A stretch of DNA of 64,000 nucleotides from Virgibacillus ihumii (GCF_902726655.1 NZ_CACVAN010000001.1:1798001-1862000), one strand, 5' to 3'; positions 1-8,012 are shown, numbered from the stretch's first letter. Numbers and translations are program-made. Notes: a model not told the origin generated them from the letters alone.

Positions 1-395
1 AACGCAAGATCAATTTCAATATCCCTTTCTCCGTTTTCATGGGCTTCCCACATTTGATCAATATACAGGAAAAGCAAATCCTTGTTTTTTTCAAGCGCTT
101 CCTCGGATATTTGCGTTAACGCATGGTTTTCCAAAAGAATACGGCTGTTGTACAAATCCTTAATTTCCTTTACATCAAAACCTTTTACAACCGTACGGCC
201 ATTGGAGTGTTTTTCAACCAGATTTTCCGATTCCAGCTTGGTAATCGCTTCCCTCACCGGGCCGCGACTGACATTAAGCTCTTTTGACAATGTCGCCTCA
301 ACCAGATAATCCCCTTTGGAATAGCTCCCCAGAATGATCTCTTTTCGCAAATGATCAAGTACCTGATTGAATATATTCTTTTTCACTACCCTCAT
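1..395 (-). CDS. GntR/FadR-family (FCD) transcriptional regulator, 3' part outside window
   Basis: N-terminal 131 or so residues of a GntR-type repressor; the rest lies beyond the left edge. The ATG at 395 follows a GAGGGG ribosome binding site. A winged helix-turn-helix spans about residues 8-70, with the typical SRGPVREAITKLE recognition segment, followed by the start of an FCD helical ligand domain (NSRILLENHA). Such regulators sense small carboxylic acids. A 17-bp palindrome 30 bases upstream may be its own operator, and an 11-base stretch shared with the IclR sites of the aromatic cluster lies at 448-458. The target pathway cannot be read from this fragment. Family call is firm; ligand unknown. 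Confidence 0.88.
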   Translation of the reverse strand, partial: MRVVKKNIFNQVLDHLRKEIILGSYSKGDYLVEATLSKELNVSRGPVREAITKLESENLVEKHSNGRTVVKGFDVKEIKDLYNSRILLENHALTQISEEALEKNKDLLFLYIDQMWEAHENGERDIEIDLA

Positions 396-423
396 GGCTA
401 ATCCCCTCTTAAATATTCTGAAA

Positions 424-440
424 AGTTAACAGTTAACTTA
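424..440. promoter_or_regulatory. 17-bp palindrome, candidate GntR operator
   Basis: AAGTTAAC-A-GTTAACTT is a perfect palindrome just upstream of the GntR gene. GntR/FadR proteins bind short palindromes and often autoregulate; the assignment is inferred from position. A weak cre-like match (TGAAAGCGTTCCCT, minus strand, near 453-466) and half of the IclR-type motif (448-458) lie beside it. Confidence 0.4.
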
Positions 441-544
441 TTTTTAGTATAGGGAACGCTTTCAGGAATGTCAAGAATATACGCACATTTATCGAAGAAC
501 TTTATTTGACCTAATTCGGGTCGACCTATCACTATTGAATTTTT

Positions 545-634
545 AGAAAACTTGGTTGTCACCAAGCCTTTGGGTGACAGCCATAGTTGCACTTATGCAG
601 TAAGAAAGAATTTTATACTTTCTTAACTGCCAAA
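545..634 (-). repeat. Dispersed two-hairpin intergenic repeat, copy 1
   Basis: About 90 bases nearly identical (about six differences) to 31131-31220. It contains two potential hairpins: GGTTGTCACC with a 9-base loop pairing to its near complement, and TAAGAAAG pairing with CTTTCTTA. It lies just past the terminator of the dioxygenase gene, in the same relation as copy 2 has to its neighbour's terminator. A 64-codon reading frame on the minus strand across it has no ribosome site and is not credited. Confidence 0.75.
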
Positions 635-635
635 C

Positions 636-667
636 GAAAAACTCCTTCCACATGCGAGAAAGAGTCT
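636..667 (-). terminator. Rho-independent terminator of dioxygenase gene
   Basis: On the minus strand ACTCTTTC pairs with GAAGGAGT (one G-T) and runs into a T stretch; it directly follows the stop codon at 681. Confidence 0.65.
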
Positions 668-680
668 TTCATTAATAGCT

Positions 681-1664
681 TTATTTAACTGCTGGCGATT
701 TCACAAATGGTGTGCCACGTTTAAAGTACGTGTCCGGCAGTGGCGCACCATAGTGGATGATTGCTTGTTCCACTTCATCCTCTTCCCATCTTACCGGCTT
801 CCAATCCGGGTCGAAGATGAGATAACCGGAATCACCAAATAACTCGATACGATTGCCGCCTGGTTCGAAAACATACATGCACATTGCCTGAGATACCCCA
901 TGTTTTAACGGACCTGCTTCGATTGGAATGTTATTTTCCGTTAAAATTTCTGACAGATCATGTAAATGCTGCGGGAAGCCATACCAGAATGCAACATGAT
1001 GCAATCGTCCCAATCCTTGCTCAGATGTCGACTGATCTCCCATGAAAGCAATCTCGTGTACCAGTGGACTGACACTTAACCATGATCCGATTTCCGATCC
1101 ATCATTTTTGACGACGTGCTCTCTTAGTTTGAATCCAAGATCATCCATCATAAAATTCTTGTTTGCGGTTACATTGCTGGACATCAGGTTAATATGGTCG
1201 ATACGACGCACCGGCACTCCTTTGATCGGACGCTTTTGCGGGCGATTTTTCAGCAATGTGATCTCACTATCAGGCGCCTGATAATAATCCACATCCCACA
1301 ATATTTCCATATTGTGATTGTCCGGGGTAACAAACTGGTATGCTGCGCCATGTCCAAGATCGCCATCAATCCAGCCTTTTCCGGCACCGGATTTTTCAAG
1401 GTCTTTCACGCGTCGTTCTAACGCATTTTTCGAGCTTGCCCGCCAGCTTACATGACCCAGTCCCGGCTCATTTCTTTCTGTTACTTTCAATGAATGATGA
1501 TAGAAATCCTCATACGAACGAAGGTAAACAGACTGTCCTTCCCGCTCCACTTCAGTCATCCCCAGAATTTCTTTAAAAAACCACAGTGTTCCATCCGGAT
1601 CCGGTGTAAACATCTCCACATGGGCCAGTTGGGCAACATCAAACCTTTTTAATTCTTCAAGCAT
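681..1664 (-). CDS. Extradiol ring-cleavage dioxygenase, catechol 2,3-dioxygenase type (VOC fold)
   Basis: A 327-residue two-domain VOC protein that opens catechols next to the hydroxyls using Fe(II), giving 2-hydroxymuconate semialdehyde. Expected metal ligands are visible in the C-terminal domain: His157 (IDHINL), His222 or 223 (LHHVAFW) and Glu274 (NRIELFG). The ATG at 1664 follows GGGGAGGAATTTTAC. It is separated from the other pathway genes by a terminator, so it probably has its own promoter; a cre site (1693-1706) and an IclR-type operator (1798-1814) lie upstream, suggesting CcpA repression and pathway-specific control. Substrate could instead be homoprotocatechuate, but the flanking 4-oxalocrotonate-branch enzymes favour catechol. 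Confidence 0.88.
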   Translation of the reverse strand: MLEELKRFDVAQLAHVEMFTPDPDGTLWFFKEILGMTEVEREGQSVYLRSYEDFYHHSLKVTERNEPGLGHVSWRASSKNALERRVKDLEKSGAGKGWIDGDLGHGAAYQFVTPDNHNMEILWDVDYYQAPDSEITLLKNRPQKRPIKGVPVRRIDHINLMSSNVTANKNFMMDDLGFKLREHVVKNDGSEIGSWLSVSPLVHEIAFMGDQSTSEQGLGRLHHVAFWYGFPQHLHDLSEILTENNIPIEAGPLKHGVSQAMCMYVFEPGGNRIELFGDSGYLIFDPDWKPVRWEEDEVEQAIIHYGAPLPDTYFKRGTPFVKSPAVK

Positions 1665-1692
1665 GTAAAATTCCTCCCCTTGAATTTTTATT

Positions 1693-1706
1693 TGACAACG
1701 CTTTCA
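1693..1706 (-). promoter_or_regulatory. cre site (CcpA) upstream of dioxygenase
   Basis: TGAAAGCGTTGTCA on the minus strand fits the catabolite-responsive element consensus TGWNANCGNTNNCA completely. It lies 29 bases upstream of the dioxygenase start, a position expected to repress. Confidence 0.65.
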
Positions 1707-1797
1707 CTGTCTGTAAAAAATATAATGTGAGTAAAACACTTGTAAATCACTTCTTAACTTATATTTTATAGTTATAATTCAGTAAATAAAACGCAGA

Positions 1798-1814
1798 GTT
1801 CCTCTATACGCAAC
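1798..1814. promoter_or_regulatory. Candidate IclR operator (site 1)
   Basis: GTTCCTCTATACGCAAC differs at two positions from the inverted repeat at 7006-7022 upstream of the semialdehyde dehydrogenase. Presence before both transcription units supports control by the same IclR protein. Confidence 0.55.
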
Positions 1815-1870
1815 ATTTCGAAACTTTTTTAAGAAAAATTTACTGGGTGAAAAGTGCTAGATAAATAATG

Positions 1871-1912
1871 TAAAAATGTGCCAGGAAATTCTTACAAAAG
1901 AATTCCCGGCAC
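1871..1912 (-). terminator. Terminator after the tautomerase gene
   Basis: On the minus strand GTGCCGGGAATTCTT pairs with AGAATTTCCTGGCAC around a 5-base loop and is followed by ATTTTTA. It separates the tautomerase/hydratase unit from the dioxygenase gene. Confidence 0.8.
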
Positions 1913-1918
1913 TACTCC

Positions 1919-2110
1919 TTACTTGCCTAAATCCTTAGCACTTTTCCCGCCAACAGACCAGTGCGTTTTTGGCACTTCGCTGACTATCACACGCACATTT
2001 TGCTTTGGTGCATCCAATGTTTCACTTACGGTGTCTGCTACATTTGCCATAAGGGCGTCAATCTTTTCCTGTGGTCTGCCCTCCAAAACCTGAATATTAA
2101 TCAATGGCAT
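1919..2110 (-). CDS. 4-oxalocrotonate tautomerase
   Basis: A 63-residue enzyme; after Met removal Pro1 is the catalytic base. Arg11 (VLEGR) and Arg39 (NVRVI), both needed in the Pseudomonas enzyme, are present; the usual Phe50 is Trp50 (THWSVGG). It ketonises 2-hydroxymuconate to 2-oxo-3-hexenedioate between the dehydrogenase and decarboxylase steps of catechol meta-cleavage. The start at 2110 follows AAGGAGCGATTAAC. It lies 19 bases after the hydratase gene and before a strong terminator, so it is the last gene of its unit. Confidence 0.92.
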   Translation of the reverse strand: MPLINIQVLEGRPQEKIDALMANVADTVSETLDAPKQNVRVIVSEVPKTHWSVGGKSAKDLGK

Positions 2111-2129
2111 GTTAATCGCTCCTTCCGAT

Positions 2130-2915
2130 CTATTTTACAAAGAAAGAAATATCTCCAAGTCCGCCATATTTAGCACTTACGTAATCTCCCGACGATAACC
2201 GTACCGCCGTGGTGATGCCACCTGTTAAAATCGGCTGGCCGGCTTTTACTTTTTCTCCCTTTTCACTTAACATGTTTGCCAGTCTCGCAACGGAATTCGC
2301 CGGATGCCCAAGCACAGCTGCACCTGCACCCAAATTCCGAATCTCACCATTAATAGAAAGGGTCACGCCGACTACATCCAAATCCAACGCATCCGGCCGT
2401 TTCAGATTTGTTCCAAAAACCGCTCCAGCTGCAGAAGTGTTATCTGCAACGACATCCGGCAAGGTGAAATTAAAGTTTTCATAACGGCTGTCGATAATTT
2501 CAATCGCCGGGAAAACATATTCCGTGGATCTTAGTACATCAAGTGGAGTCACATTAGGTCCTTCCAGATCCCGTGATAAAATAAATCCAATCTCCGGCTC
2601 CACTTTCGGATGGATGTAATCATCGATTGAGATGGAATCTCCTTCATTAACAACCATATTATCAAATACATAGCCATAAATCGGGTTATCCACGTTCATC
2701 TGTTTCATCTTGGCTTCACTGGTAATCCCCATTTTGGGACCAATAATTTTATGGCCCGCTTCCAGCTTTTGATTAATGACTTCTTCCTGCACCAAATACC
2801 CTTCCTCAATCGTCAATTCCGGGTATAATTCTGCTGTTATCTTCGTGATTTCTCTTTTTTCCTTTTCCGCATTATGTGTATAATCGGCAAGCTCTTTAAT
2901 TAGATTTTTGTCCAT
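2130..2915 (-). CDS. 2-keto-4-pentenoate hydratase (or paralogous decarboxylase)
   Basis: A 261-residue member of the fumarylacetoacetate-hydrolase-like hydratase/decarboxylase family. The metal-site Glu pattern is visible (VEPEIGFIL, then AIEIIDSR). It shares the fold with 4610-5404; the pair corresponds to the hydratase (2-hydroxypenta-2,4-dienoate to 4-hydroxy-2-oxovalerate) and 4-oxalocrotonate decarboxylase that work as a complex. Which is which is uncertain from sequence alone. Start 2915 follows GGGAGGAAAACC. The IS element and a repeat array now separate it from the rest of the operon, which may reduce its transcription. Confidence 0.82.
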   Translation of the reverse strand: MDKNLIKELADYTHNAEKEKREITKITAELYPELTIEEGYLVQEEVINQKLEAGHKIIGPKMGITSEAKMKQMNVDNPIYGYVFDNMVVNEGDSISIDDYIHPKVEPEIGFILSRDLEGPNVTPLDVLRSTEYVFPAIEIIDSRYENFNFTLPDVVADNTSAAGAVFGTNLKRPDALDLDVVGVTLSINGEIRNLGAGAAVLGHPANSVARLANMLSEKGEKVKAGQPILTGGITTAVRLSSGDYVSAKYGGLGDISFFVK

Positions 2916-2980
2916 GGTTTTCCTCCCGATACATTCTTTTAACCGTTTCTTTTCATTTGGTTGGATTGCGTTATAACAAG

Positions 2981-3140
2981 CGAACTTCGCCTGAAACGTG
3001 CGAACCTTGCATCAAAACGCGCGAACTTCGGCCGAAACGTGCGAAATCTGCATCAAAACGTGCGAACTCCAGCCGAAACATGCGAACCTTACTTCAAATC
3101 GTGCGAAATCCGGCCGAAACGTGCGAAGTCCCATCCAAAA
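2981..3140. repeat. Tandem array with alternating 20- and 21-nt units (41-nt period)
   Basis: Units beginning CGAA alternate between a 20-nt type A (example 3022-3041, CGAACTTCGGCCGAAACGTG) and a 21-nt type B (3042-3062). Four A and three full B units precede the IS; the eighth unit (from 3124) is cut by the IS and resumes at about 4551, with another A-like unit near 4555-4574. Short reading frames run through it in all frames because neither unit length nor content is gene-like. No function visible. Confidence 0.8.
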
Positions 3141-3206
3141 AGTCAAGTCCTTATCTATGTGTAAAAGTCCAATACAAGTTTTCAACCTTATGATGGTATT
3201 TATGTG

Positions 3207-3248
3207 AATTTGATGTGGTGGGAAGGGCCCTTCCCACCACATCAAATT
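3207..3248. repeat. 42-bp perfect palindrome inside the IS
   Basis: The arms read AATTTGATGTGGTGGGAAGGG and its exact complement with no loop, centred at 3227/3228, about 20 bases past the transposase stop. It could act as a terminator for the transposase or block read-through into the element. Confidence 0.7.
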
Positions 3249-3268
3249 TTCGCGCGCTGGAATCCTCT

Positions 3269-4444
3269 TCAACTTTTGTTTCGAATAAACCTTTTTTTAT
3301 TCTTTTGTTGCCCTTCATAATCCATTAGTACTGCGCCAATTAGGCGGAAGGCGGATTGTGTATTCGGAAATATACGAATGACTCTTTCCCGCCTTCTAAC
3401 TTCTTCATTTAGGCGTTCCAATGAATTCGTGCTGCGTATGAACGTATGATATTTCTCTTCTTCATTGAGATACTGAATGGCATCATCGAAGCCTTCTTCC
3501 AATGTCTTAAGTGCTTGATTTAGCTTTGGATCTTCTTCGTAACGCGTGACGAACTCCTCCTTGAAGTTTCTTGCGTCATCTGGTGTAACGGCTTTAAAAA
3601 TCCGTTTTAACCCCGTGATTACCTCTGACATACCCTTCTTTGGCAGTTGATCCACAATATTTCGTTTAAAATGAACGGTGCAGCGTTGCCATGAGGTTCC
3701 GAGGAATTCCTCCTGTATTGCTTTTTTGAGCCCTTTATGGGCATCTGAAATCATAAGTCTTGGTGAATGCAGCCCCCGGCCTTTCAGCTCTTTTAAAAAG
3801 CTTTTCCAAGCTTCGTAACTTTCGGTATGGTCAACTTTTAATCCGAGCACTTCCCGTTGGTTATCCTCGCTTATCGCTGTCGCAATGTAGACAGCTTTGG
3901 ATACAACCTTACGATGCTCGCGAACTTTGATATACATGGCATCCACAAAAATGTACGGATAATAGGTGTTTGCCAAATTTCGATTCGCCCATTTATTGAC
4001 GATAGGGTCTAGTTTCTCTGTAAGCGATGATACAAAGGACTTGGATACGCTCTCTCCACACAATTCTTCTACTACATTTCGAACCTTGCGTGTGGAGACC
4101 CCGTTCACCACCATTTCAAGCAGGGCAAGGACGAAAGCCTGGTCACAGCGTTGATACTTTTCAAAAATACTTGGTGAAAACTCACCGCTGCGAGTCCGTG
4201 GAACCCGTAACTTGATCTTTCCAATACTCATCAAATATTCTCTTTCATAATAGCCGTTTCGATAATCACGTGAACTACCAGTACGGGCGTATGGCGGAAC
4301 ATCCAAAAATTCATCCCGTTCCTTTTCCATATACTCATTCAGAATTAATACAGCTGTTGATTTATAGATAGCGTTCATATTGGAGTTCATAATCTCATCT
4401 TTTAACTTGTCCATGTTTAGGTTAAAATGTAGTTGGGTCATCAT
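3269..4444 (-). CDS. IS256-family (Mutator-type) transposase
   Basis: A 391-residue DDE transposase. The family features are visible: an N-terminal YRNGYY region, the first catalytic Asp in FVDAMYIKVRE, the second in LMISDAHKGL followed by WQRCTVHFKRN, and the C-terminal Glu region STNSLERLNEEVRRRERVIRIFPN. The ATG at 4444 follows AAGGAGGAATTA, favoured over an upstream in-frame start with no ribosome site. Length is normal and no frameshift is seen, so the element may be active. Confidence 0.93.
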   Translation of the reverse strand: MMTQLHFNLNMDKLKDEIMNSNMNAIYKSTAVLILNEYMEKERDEFLDVPPYARTGSSRDYRNGYYEREYLMSIGKIKLRVPRTRSGEFSPSIFEKYQRCDQAFVLALLEMVVNGVSTRKVRNVVEELCGESVSKSFVSSLTEKLDPIVNKWANRNLANTYYPYIFVDAMYIKVREHRKVVSKAVYIATAISEDNQREVLGLKVDHTESYEAWKSFLKELKGRGLHSPRLMISDAHKGLKKAIQEEFLGTSWQRCTVHFKRNIVDQLPKKGMSEVITGLKRIFKAVTPDDARNFKEEFVTRYEEDPKLNQALKTLEEGFDDAIQYLNEEEKYHTFIRSTNSLERLNEEVRRRERVIRIFPNTQSAFRLIGAVLMDYEGQQKNKKRFIRNKS

Positions 4445-4609
4445 TAATTCCTCCTTATGTTTTTGTGGTTGAAAACATTGTATCATAGGAATTAATATGG
4501 CCTTTTCTTATTTCGCTTTTACACAATTATACGGACTTAACCATCCAAAACAACCGAAGATCCCGCCACTCATGAATAAAATTTTCACCAAGCTTTGAAA
4601 TAACCTCAT

Positions 4610-5404
4610 CTATTCAGTAAACGTTACGCTTACTTCACCCAGTTCAGCAAATTTCGCATAAAAATGATCGCCGGGCTCTGCCTCGATTGCTGCTGATAGA
4701 GCACCTGACAAAATAACTTCTCCTGCTTTAAGCGTAATATCGTATTTGGCTAGTTTATTTGCAAGCCAGGCCACACATTTCGCTGGATCGCCCAATGCCG
4801 CAGCACCGACACCAGTGTTTTGCAATTGATCGTTTTTATAAACGGCCATGCCGATTTGCTTCAAATCAATATCGGTCACTTTTTTCGGATTATCTCCCAG
4901 TAAATACAGACCTGATGAAGCATTATCGGCTATCGTATCCGGCAGGGTAATCTTCCAGTCTTTGATTCTGCTGTCGACAATCTCAAGTGCCGGAACTACC
5001 ACATCAGTTGCCTGCAGCACATCAAGTGACGTAACATCCGGTCCGACCAGATCATCTTTTAAAATAAAAGCAAGTTCGCCTTCCACTTTAGGCTGCAGAA
5101 CTTTATTGGCTGGAATTTCTCCCCTGTTGGAAACTTTCATATCATCAGTTAAATGTCCGTAATCCGGTTCGCCGACACCCAACATGTCCTGCATCGCTTT
5201 TGATGTCAGGCCAATTTTCTTTCCGGTGATTTTCCTTCCGCCTTCAACACTTTCCTGGATTGTCTGCAATTGAACATAATATGCCTCATCAATGGTAAGG
5301 TCAGGATCCACCGCAGTCAGCGGTTGAACCCCTTCCCCATTCTCCCAGGCACTTGCCAGATGTTTGGCATGACTTTCAATTTTCGATTTATTTTCTGTTA
5401 CCAT
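4610..5404 (-). CDS. 4-oxalocrotonate decarboxylase (or paralogous hydratase)
   Basis: A 264-residue protein of the same family as 2130-2915, with VEGELAFILK and ALEIVDSRIKDW carrying the metal-site Glu residues. In meta-cleavage it would convert 2-oxo-3-hexenedioate to 2-hydroxypenta-2,4-dienoate. Start 5404 follows AGGAGGCTATTT, and the gene begins 10 bases after the dehydrogenase stop, so the two are co-transcribed. The IS element follows about 70 bases downstream. Confidence 0.82.
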   Translation of the reverse strand: MVTENKSKIESHAKHLASAWENGEGVQPLTAVDPDLTIDEAYYVQLQTIQESVEGGRKITGKKIGLTSKAMQDMLGVGEPDYGHLTDDMKVSNRGEIPANKVLQPKVEGELAFILKDDLVGPDVTSLDVLQATDVVVPALEIVDSRIKDWKITLPDTIADNASSGLYLLGDNPKKVTDIDLKQIGMAVYKNDQLQNTGVGAAALGDPAKCVAWLANKLAKYDITLKAGEVILSGALSAAIEAEPGDHFYAKFAELGEVSVTFTE

Positions 5405-5414
5405 AAATAGCCTC

Positions 5415-6878
5415 CTACAGTTTCAGTGTGACGTTCGTCAATTCGGAGTAGAAGTCAAAGCTGTGCGCTCCGCCTTCACGGCCAAGACCACTTTGCTTCA
5501 TGCCGCCGAATGGTGTACGCAGGTCACGCAAGAACCAAGTGTTTACCCAAACCATACCTGCTTCAATTTGCGCGGATACGCGTGCTGCACGTTTCACATC
5601 ACTGGTCCAAACGCTGGCACTCAGTCCATATGGTGTATCATTTACTTCCTCAAGAACTTCTTCTTCTGTATCAAATGGCGCAACGGTTACAACCGGTCCG
5701 AAAATTTCTTCGCGGACACATCTGGAATCTTTGTCAAGGTCAGTAATAATCGTTGGCTCAACAAAATAACCTTTGTCAGCATCAACTGCATTACCGCCGA
5801 GCAGGAAGTTGCCGCCTTCTTCTTTGGCAATATCCAAATACTTGAGCACTTTGTTGTAATGTTCTTCACTGACAAGTGCACCAACGTTTGTATTCGGATC
5901 AAACGGATCACCGACTTTCATTTCTTTTGCTCTTGCTGTGAATTTCTTCAGAAACTCATCGTAAATAGAGCGTTCCACATAGATTCGTGCCCCGCACAAG
6001 CACACTTCACCCTGGTTAATGAAGCTTGATTTTATAGTAGTTTCAATTGTTTCATCCAGATCTGCGTCAGCAAAAATAACGTTCGGATTTTTACCGCCAA
6101 GTTCAAATGACAGTTTTTTCAATGTTGGTGCTGCCGCCTGCATGATAGCAGTTCCAGTAACCGTTTCACCGGTAAAGGCAATTGCATCGACATCTTCATG
6201 GGATGACAGTGCAGCACCGGTATCACCAAAACCATGCACCATATTAACAACACCATCCGGTACACCGGCATCGGAACAAATTTGTGCCAGTACCGTTGCT
6301 GTCATTGGCGTTACTTCCGATGGCTTCATAACAGCTGTATTTCCTGCTGCCAGTGCCGGTGCCAATTTCCATGTCATCAGGAACAATGGCAGGTTCCATG
6401 GATTAATGAGTCCAACTACACCAACCGGCTTACGAACCGCATAGTGAATAGCGATATCATCCTGCTGGTAAGACTCAGTCCCAACTGTTGTCATATAGTC
6501 AGCAAAGAAATAGAAGTTATTTGCTGCCCGGTCAATATCCACACTATTGGAAAGCCACAGTGGTTTACCGGTATCCAATGTTTCCAATGTTGCCAACTCT
6601 TCTTGTCTTTCTTTAATCAAATCCCCGATTTTACGAAGAATGTTGGAGCGTTTTTTCAAGGGCATTTTTCCCCATTCGCCATTATAAGCTTTTCGTGCTG
6701 CCTTTACCGCCTGATCAACATCATCTGCGCTGCCGATCTGAACGTTTCCCAGCACTTCTTTTGTAGCAGGATTCGGGTTTTCAAAAGTTTTTCCATCACC
6801 TGACTGCACATATTTACCATTAATGTAATGGTTGCAATCAATTGGCTTTACGTTCGGTTTATTTTCAGTTGCTTGCAT
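5415..6878 (-). CDS. 2-hydroxymuconate semialdehyde dehydrogenase (ALDH superfamily)
   Basis: A 487-residue NAD-dependent aldehyde dehydrogenase. Catalytic Glu lies in FELGGKNPNVIF and the nucleophilic Cys in NQGEVCLCGARI. It would oxidise the product of the extradiol dioxygenase to 2-hydroxymuconate, entering the oxalocrotonate branch. The ATG at 6878 follows AAGGAGGAATTTTTC; the longer upstream frame lacks a ribosome site. It is the first gene of a unit divergent from the IclR gene, with operator-like repeats between. The product 5-carboxymethyl-2-hydroxymuconate semialdehyde cannot be excluded as substrate. Confidence 0.87.
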   Translation of the reverse strand: MQATENKPNVKPIDCNHYINGKYVQSGDGKTFENPNPATKEVLGNVQIGSADDVDQAVKAARKAYNGEWGKMPLKKRSNILRKIGDLIKERQEELATLETLDTGKPLWLSNSVDIDRAANNFYFFADYMTTVGTESYQQDDIAIHYAVRKPVGVVGLINPWNLPLFLMTWKLAPALAAGNTAVMKPSEVTPMTATVLAQICSDAGVPDGVVNMVHGFGDTGAALSSHEDVDAIAFTGETVTGTAIMQAAAPTLKKLSFELGGKNPNVIFADADLDETIETTIKSSFINQGEVCLCGARIYVERSIYDEFLKKFTARAKEMKVGDPFDPNTNVGALVSEEHYNKVLKYLDIAKEEGGNFLLGGNAVDADKGYFVEPTIITDLDKDSRCVREEIFGPVVTVAPFDTEEEVLEEVNDTPYGLSASVWTSDVKRAARVSAQIEAGMVWVNTWFLRDLRTPFGGMKQSGLGREGGAHSFDFYSELTNVTLKL

Positions 6879-7005
6879 GAAAAATTCCTCCTTATAATTA
6901 GTTGGAAATGTAAAGATCATTTCCATTATTTAATTCCTTTGAAAGTTGTTTGATTAATCTTGCATCTTCAGTATACGACTGGGTAAAAAATAAAAAAAGG
7001 AAGCA

Positions 7006-7022
7006 GTTCCTCTATGCGGAAC
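7006..7022. promoter_or_regulatory. Candidate IclR operator (site 2)
   Basis: GTTCC-TCTATGC-GGAAC, a perfect inverted repeat with a 7-base spacer, lies between the dehydrogenase and iclR genes. Near copies occur at 1798-1814 and 7114-7130. Confidence 0.6.
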
Positions 7023-7113
7023 AAATACTAAAAAAATTTAATTTTTTATTGTATACTTGTTAAGTAAGCGACACCAATCATTGGTAAAACAACAATTCAT
7101 TATAATTACAACA

Positions 7114-7130
7114 ATTCCCGTATAGGGAAC
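7114..7130. promoter_or_regulatory. Candidate IclR operator (site 3, autoregulatory)
   Basis: ATTCCCGTATAGGGAAC, an inverted repeat of the same spacing class, ends 24 bases before the IclR start codon, a position suited to autorepression. Confidence 0.5.
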
Positions 7131-7154
7131 ATTATGAATAGGGGAGGAAGCACC

Positions 7155-7964
7155 ATGGCAAAAAAGAAAGGAGAACCACAGCTTCTTTCATCGGTAACAA
7201 ATGCATTACGTATTTTAAAAAGTTTTTCCACGTTTGAGTCGACCAAAAAAGTCGGGGAACTCGCTGAATCATTGGGTCTGGCAAAAAGTACCGTCAGCAG
7301 ACTACTGGCCACCCTAGCAAGCGAGGGATTCGTCAAAAAAGACGAAAAGACAAATGGTTACAGTCTCGGGTTGTCTGTATTGACGCTTGGCGGAATTGTG
7401 ATCAACAATCTGGAAATTCACAGCGAAGCCGCTCCGGTACTTAATAAATTGGTGAACGATACCGGAGAAACCGCCCATTTATCGATTCTGGACGGGCTGG
7501 ATAACATTTATATCCATAAAGAGGAATGTACTCACCCAGTTCGGATCCTAACCCATGTCGGCAGACGAAACCCCGCGTATTGCACCAGTTCCGGAAAAGT
7601 TCTCCTTGCGTTTGATGATGGAAACACTGTTGAAGAGATCATTGATCAAGGGCTGGTCGCCTATACAGAAAACAGCATCACCGATCCGGACAAATTGCGG
7701 AATGAGCTTGAAACGATTCATGACCAGGGCTATGCTGTCAGCACTGAGGAATTGACAGAAGGAACTAGATCTGTCGCTGCCCCCATCCGAGACTATACCG
7801 GAAAAGTCGTCAGCGCTATTACAGTTGTTGGACCCATTCAGCGCATGGCTGACAATAAAATTCGCGATATTGCCAAAAAGGTCAAAGAAGCCGGAAATGA
7901 AGCATCGGAACGACTGGGCTATGACAAGCGATATTTTAAGCGGTTTGAACAGATGAATCTGTAA
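7155..7964 (+). CDS. IclR-family transcriptional regulator of the aromatic cluster
   Basis: A 269-residue protein with an N-terminal winged helix-turn-helix (residues about 12-70; SLGLAKSTVSRLLATLASEGFV) and a C-terminal IclR effector domain containing the characteristic YCTSSGKVLLAF segment. The ATG at 7155 follows GGGAGGAAGCACC. It is divergent from the meta-cleavage dehydrogenase gene; IclR proteins commonly control aromatic catabolism with pathway acids as ligands. The GTTCC-N7-GGAAC repeats nearby are its likely sites. Confidence 0.92.
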   Translation: MAKKKGEPQLLSSVTNALRILKSFSTFESTKKVGELAESLGLAKSTVSRLLATLASEGFVKKDEKTNGYSLGLSVLTLGGIVINNLEIHSEAAPVLNKLVNDTGETAHLSILDGLDNIYIHKEECTHPVRILTHVGRRNPAYCTSSGKVLLAFDDGNTVEEIIDQGLVAYTENSITDPDKLRNELETIHDQGYAVSTEELTEGTRSVAAPIRDYTGKVVSAITVVGPIQRMADNKIRDIAKKVKEAGNEASERLGYDKRYFKRFEQMNL

Positions 7965-8012
7965 ATATTAGTCGACATACCCGGGTGGTGCCTGTACCGC
8001 CCGGAGATTAGT

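Larger units (their letters stand above)
3141..4540 (-). mobile_element. IS256-family insertion sequence, apparently intact
   Basis: About 1.4 kb with one transposase gene. Imperfect terminal inverted repeats read AAGTCC.TAT....TGTGTAAAAG from 3145 inward and the complement ending at 4538. The flanks carry the same 10 bases, CCATCCAAAA, at 3131-3140 and 4541-4550, consistent with the 8-9-bp target duplication of this family plus chance matches. It lies in the spacer between the decarboxylase and hydratase genes. Confidence 0.88.

Noticed and set aside
398..592. 64-codon reading frame on the minus strand
   Set aside because: It crosses an operator-like palindrome and a dispersed repeat, has no ribosome site and no family resemblance.
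2957..3207. Overlapping short reading frames in the repeat array
   Set aside because: Open in several frames simply because the 20/21-nt units lack stops; no ribosome site or conserved frame.
5463..6803. Long plus-strand reading frames opposite the dehydrogenase
   Set aside because: Antisense to a clear ALDH, without ribosome sites or recognisable domains.
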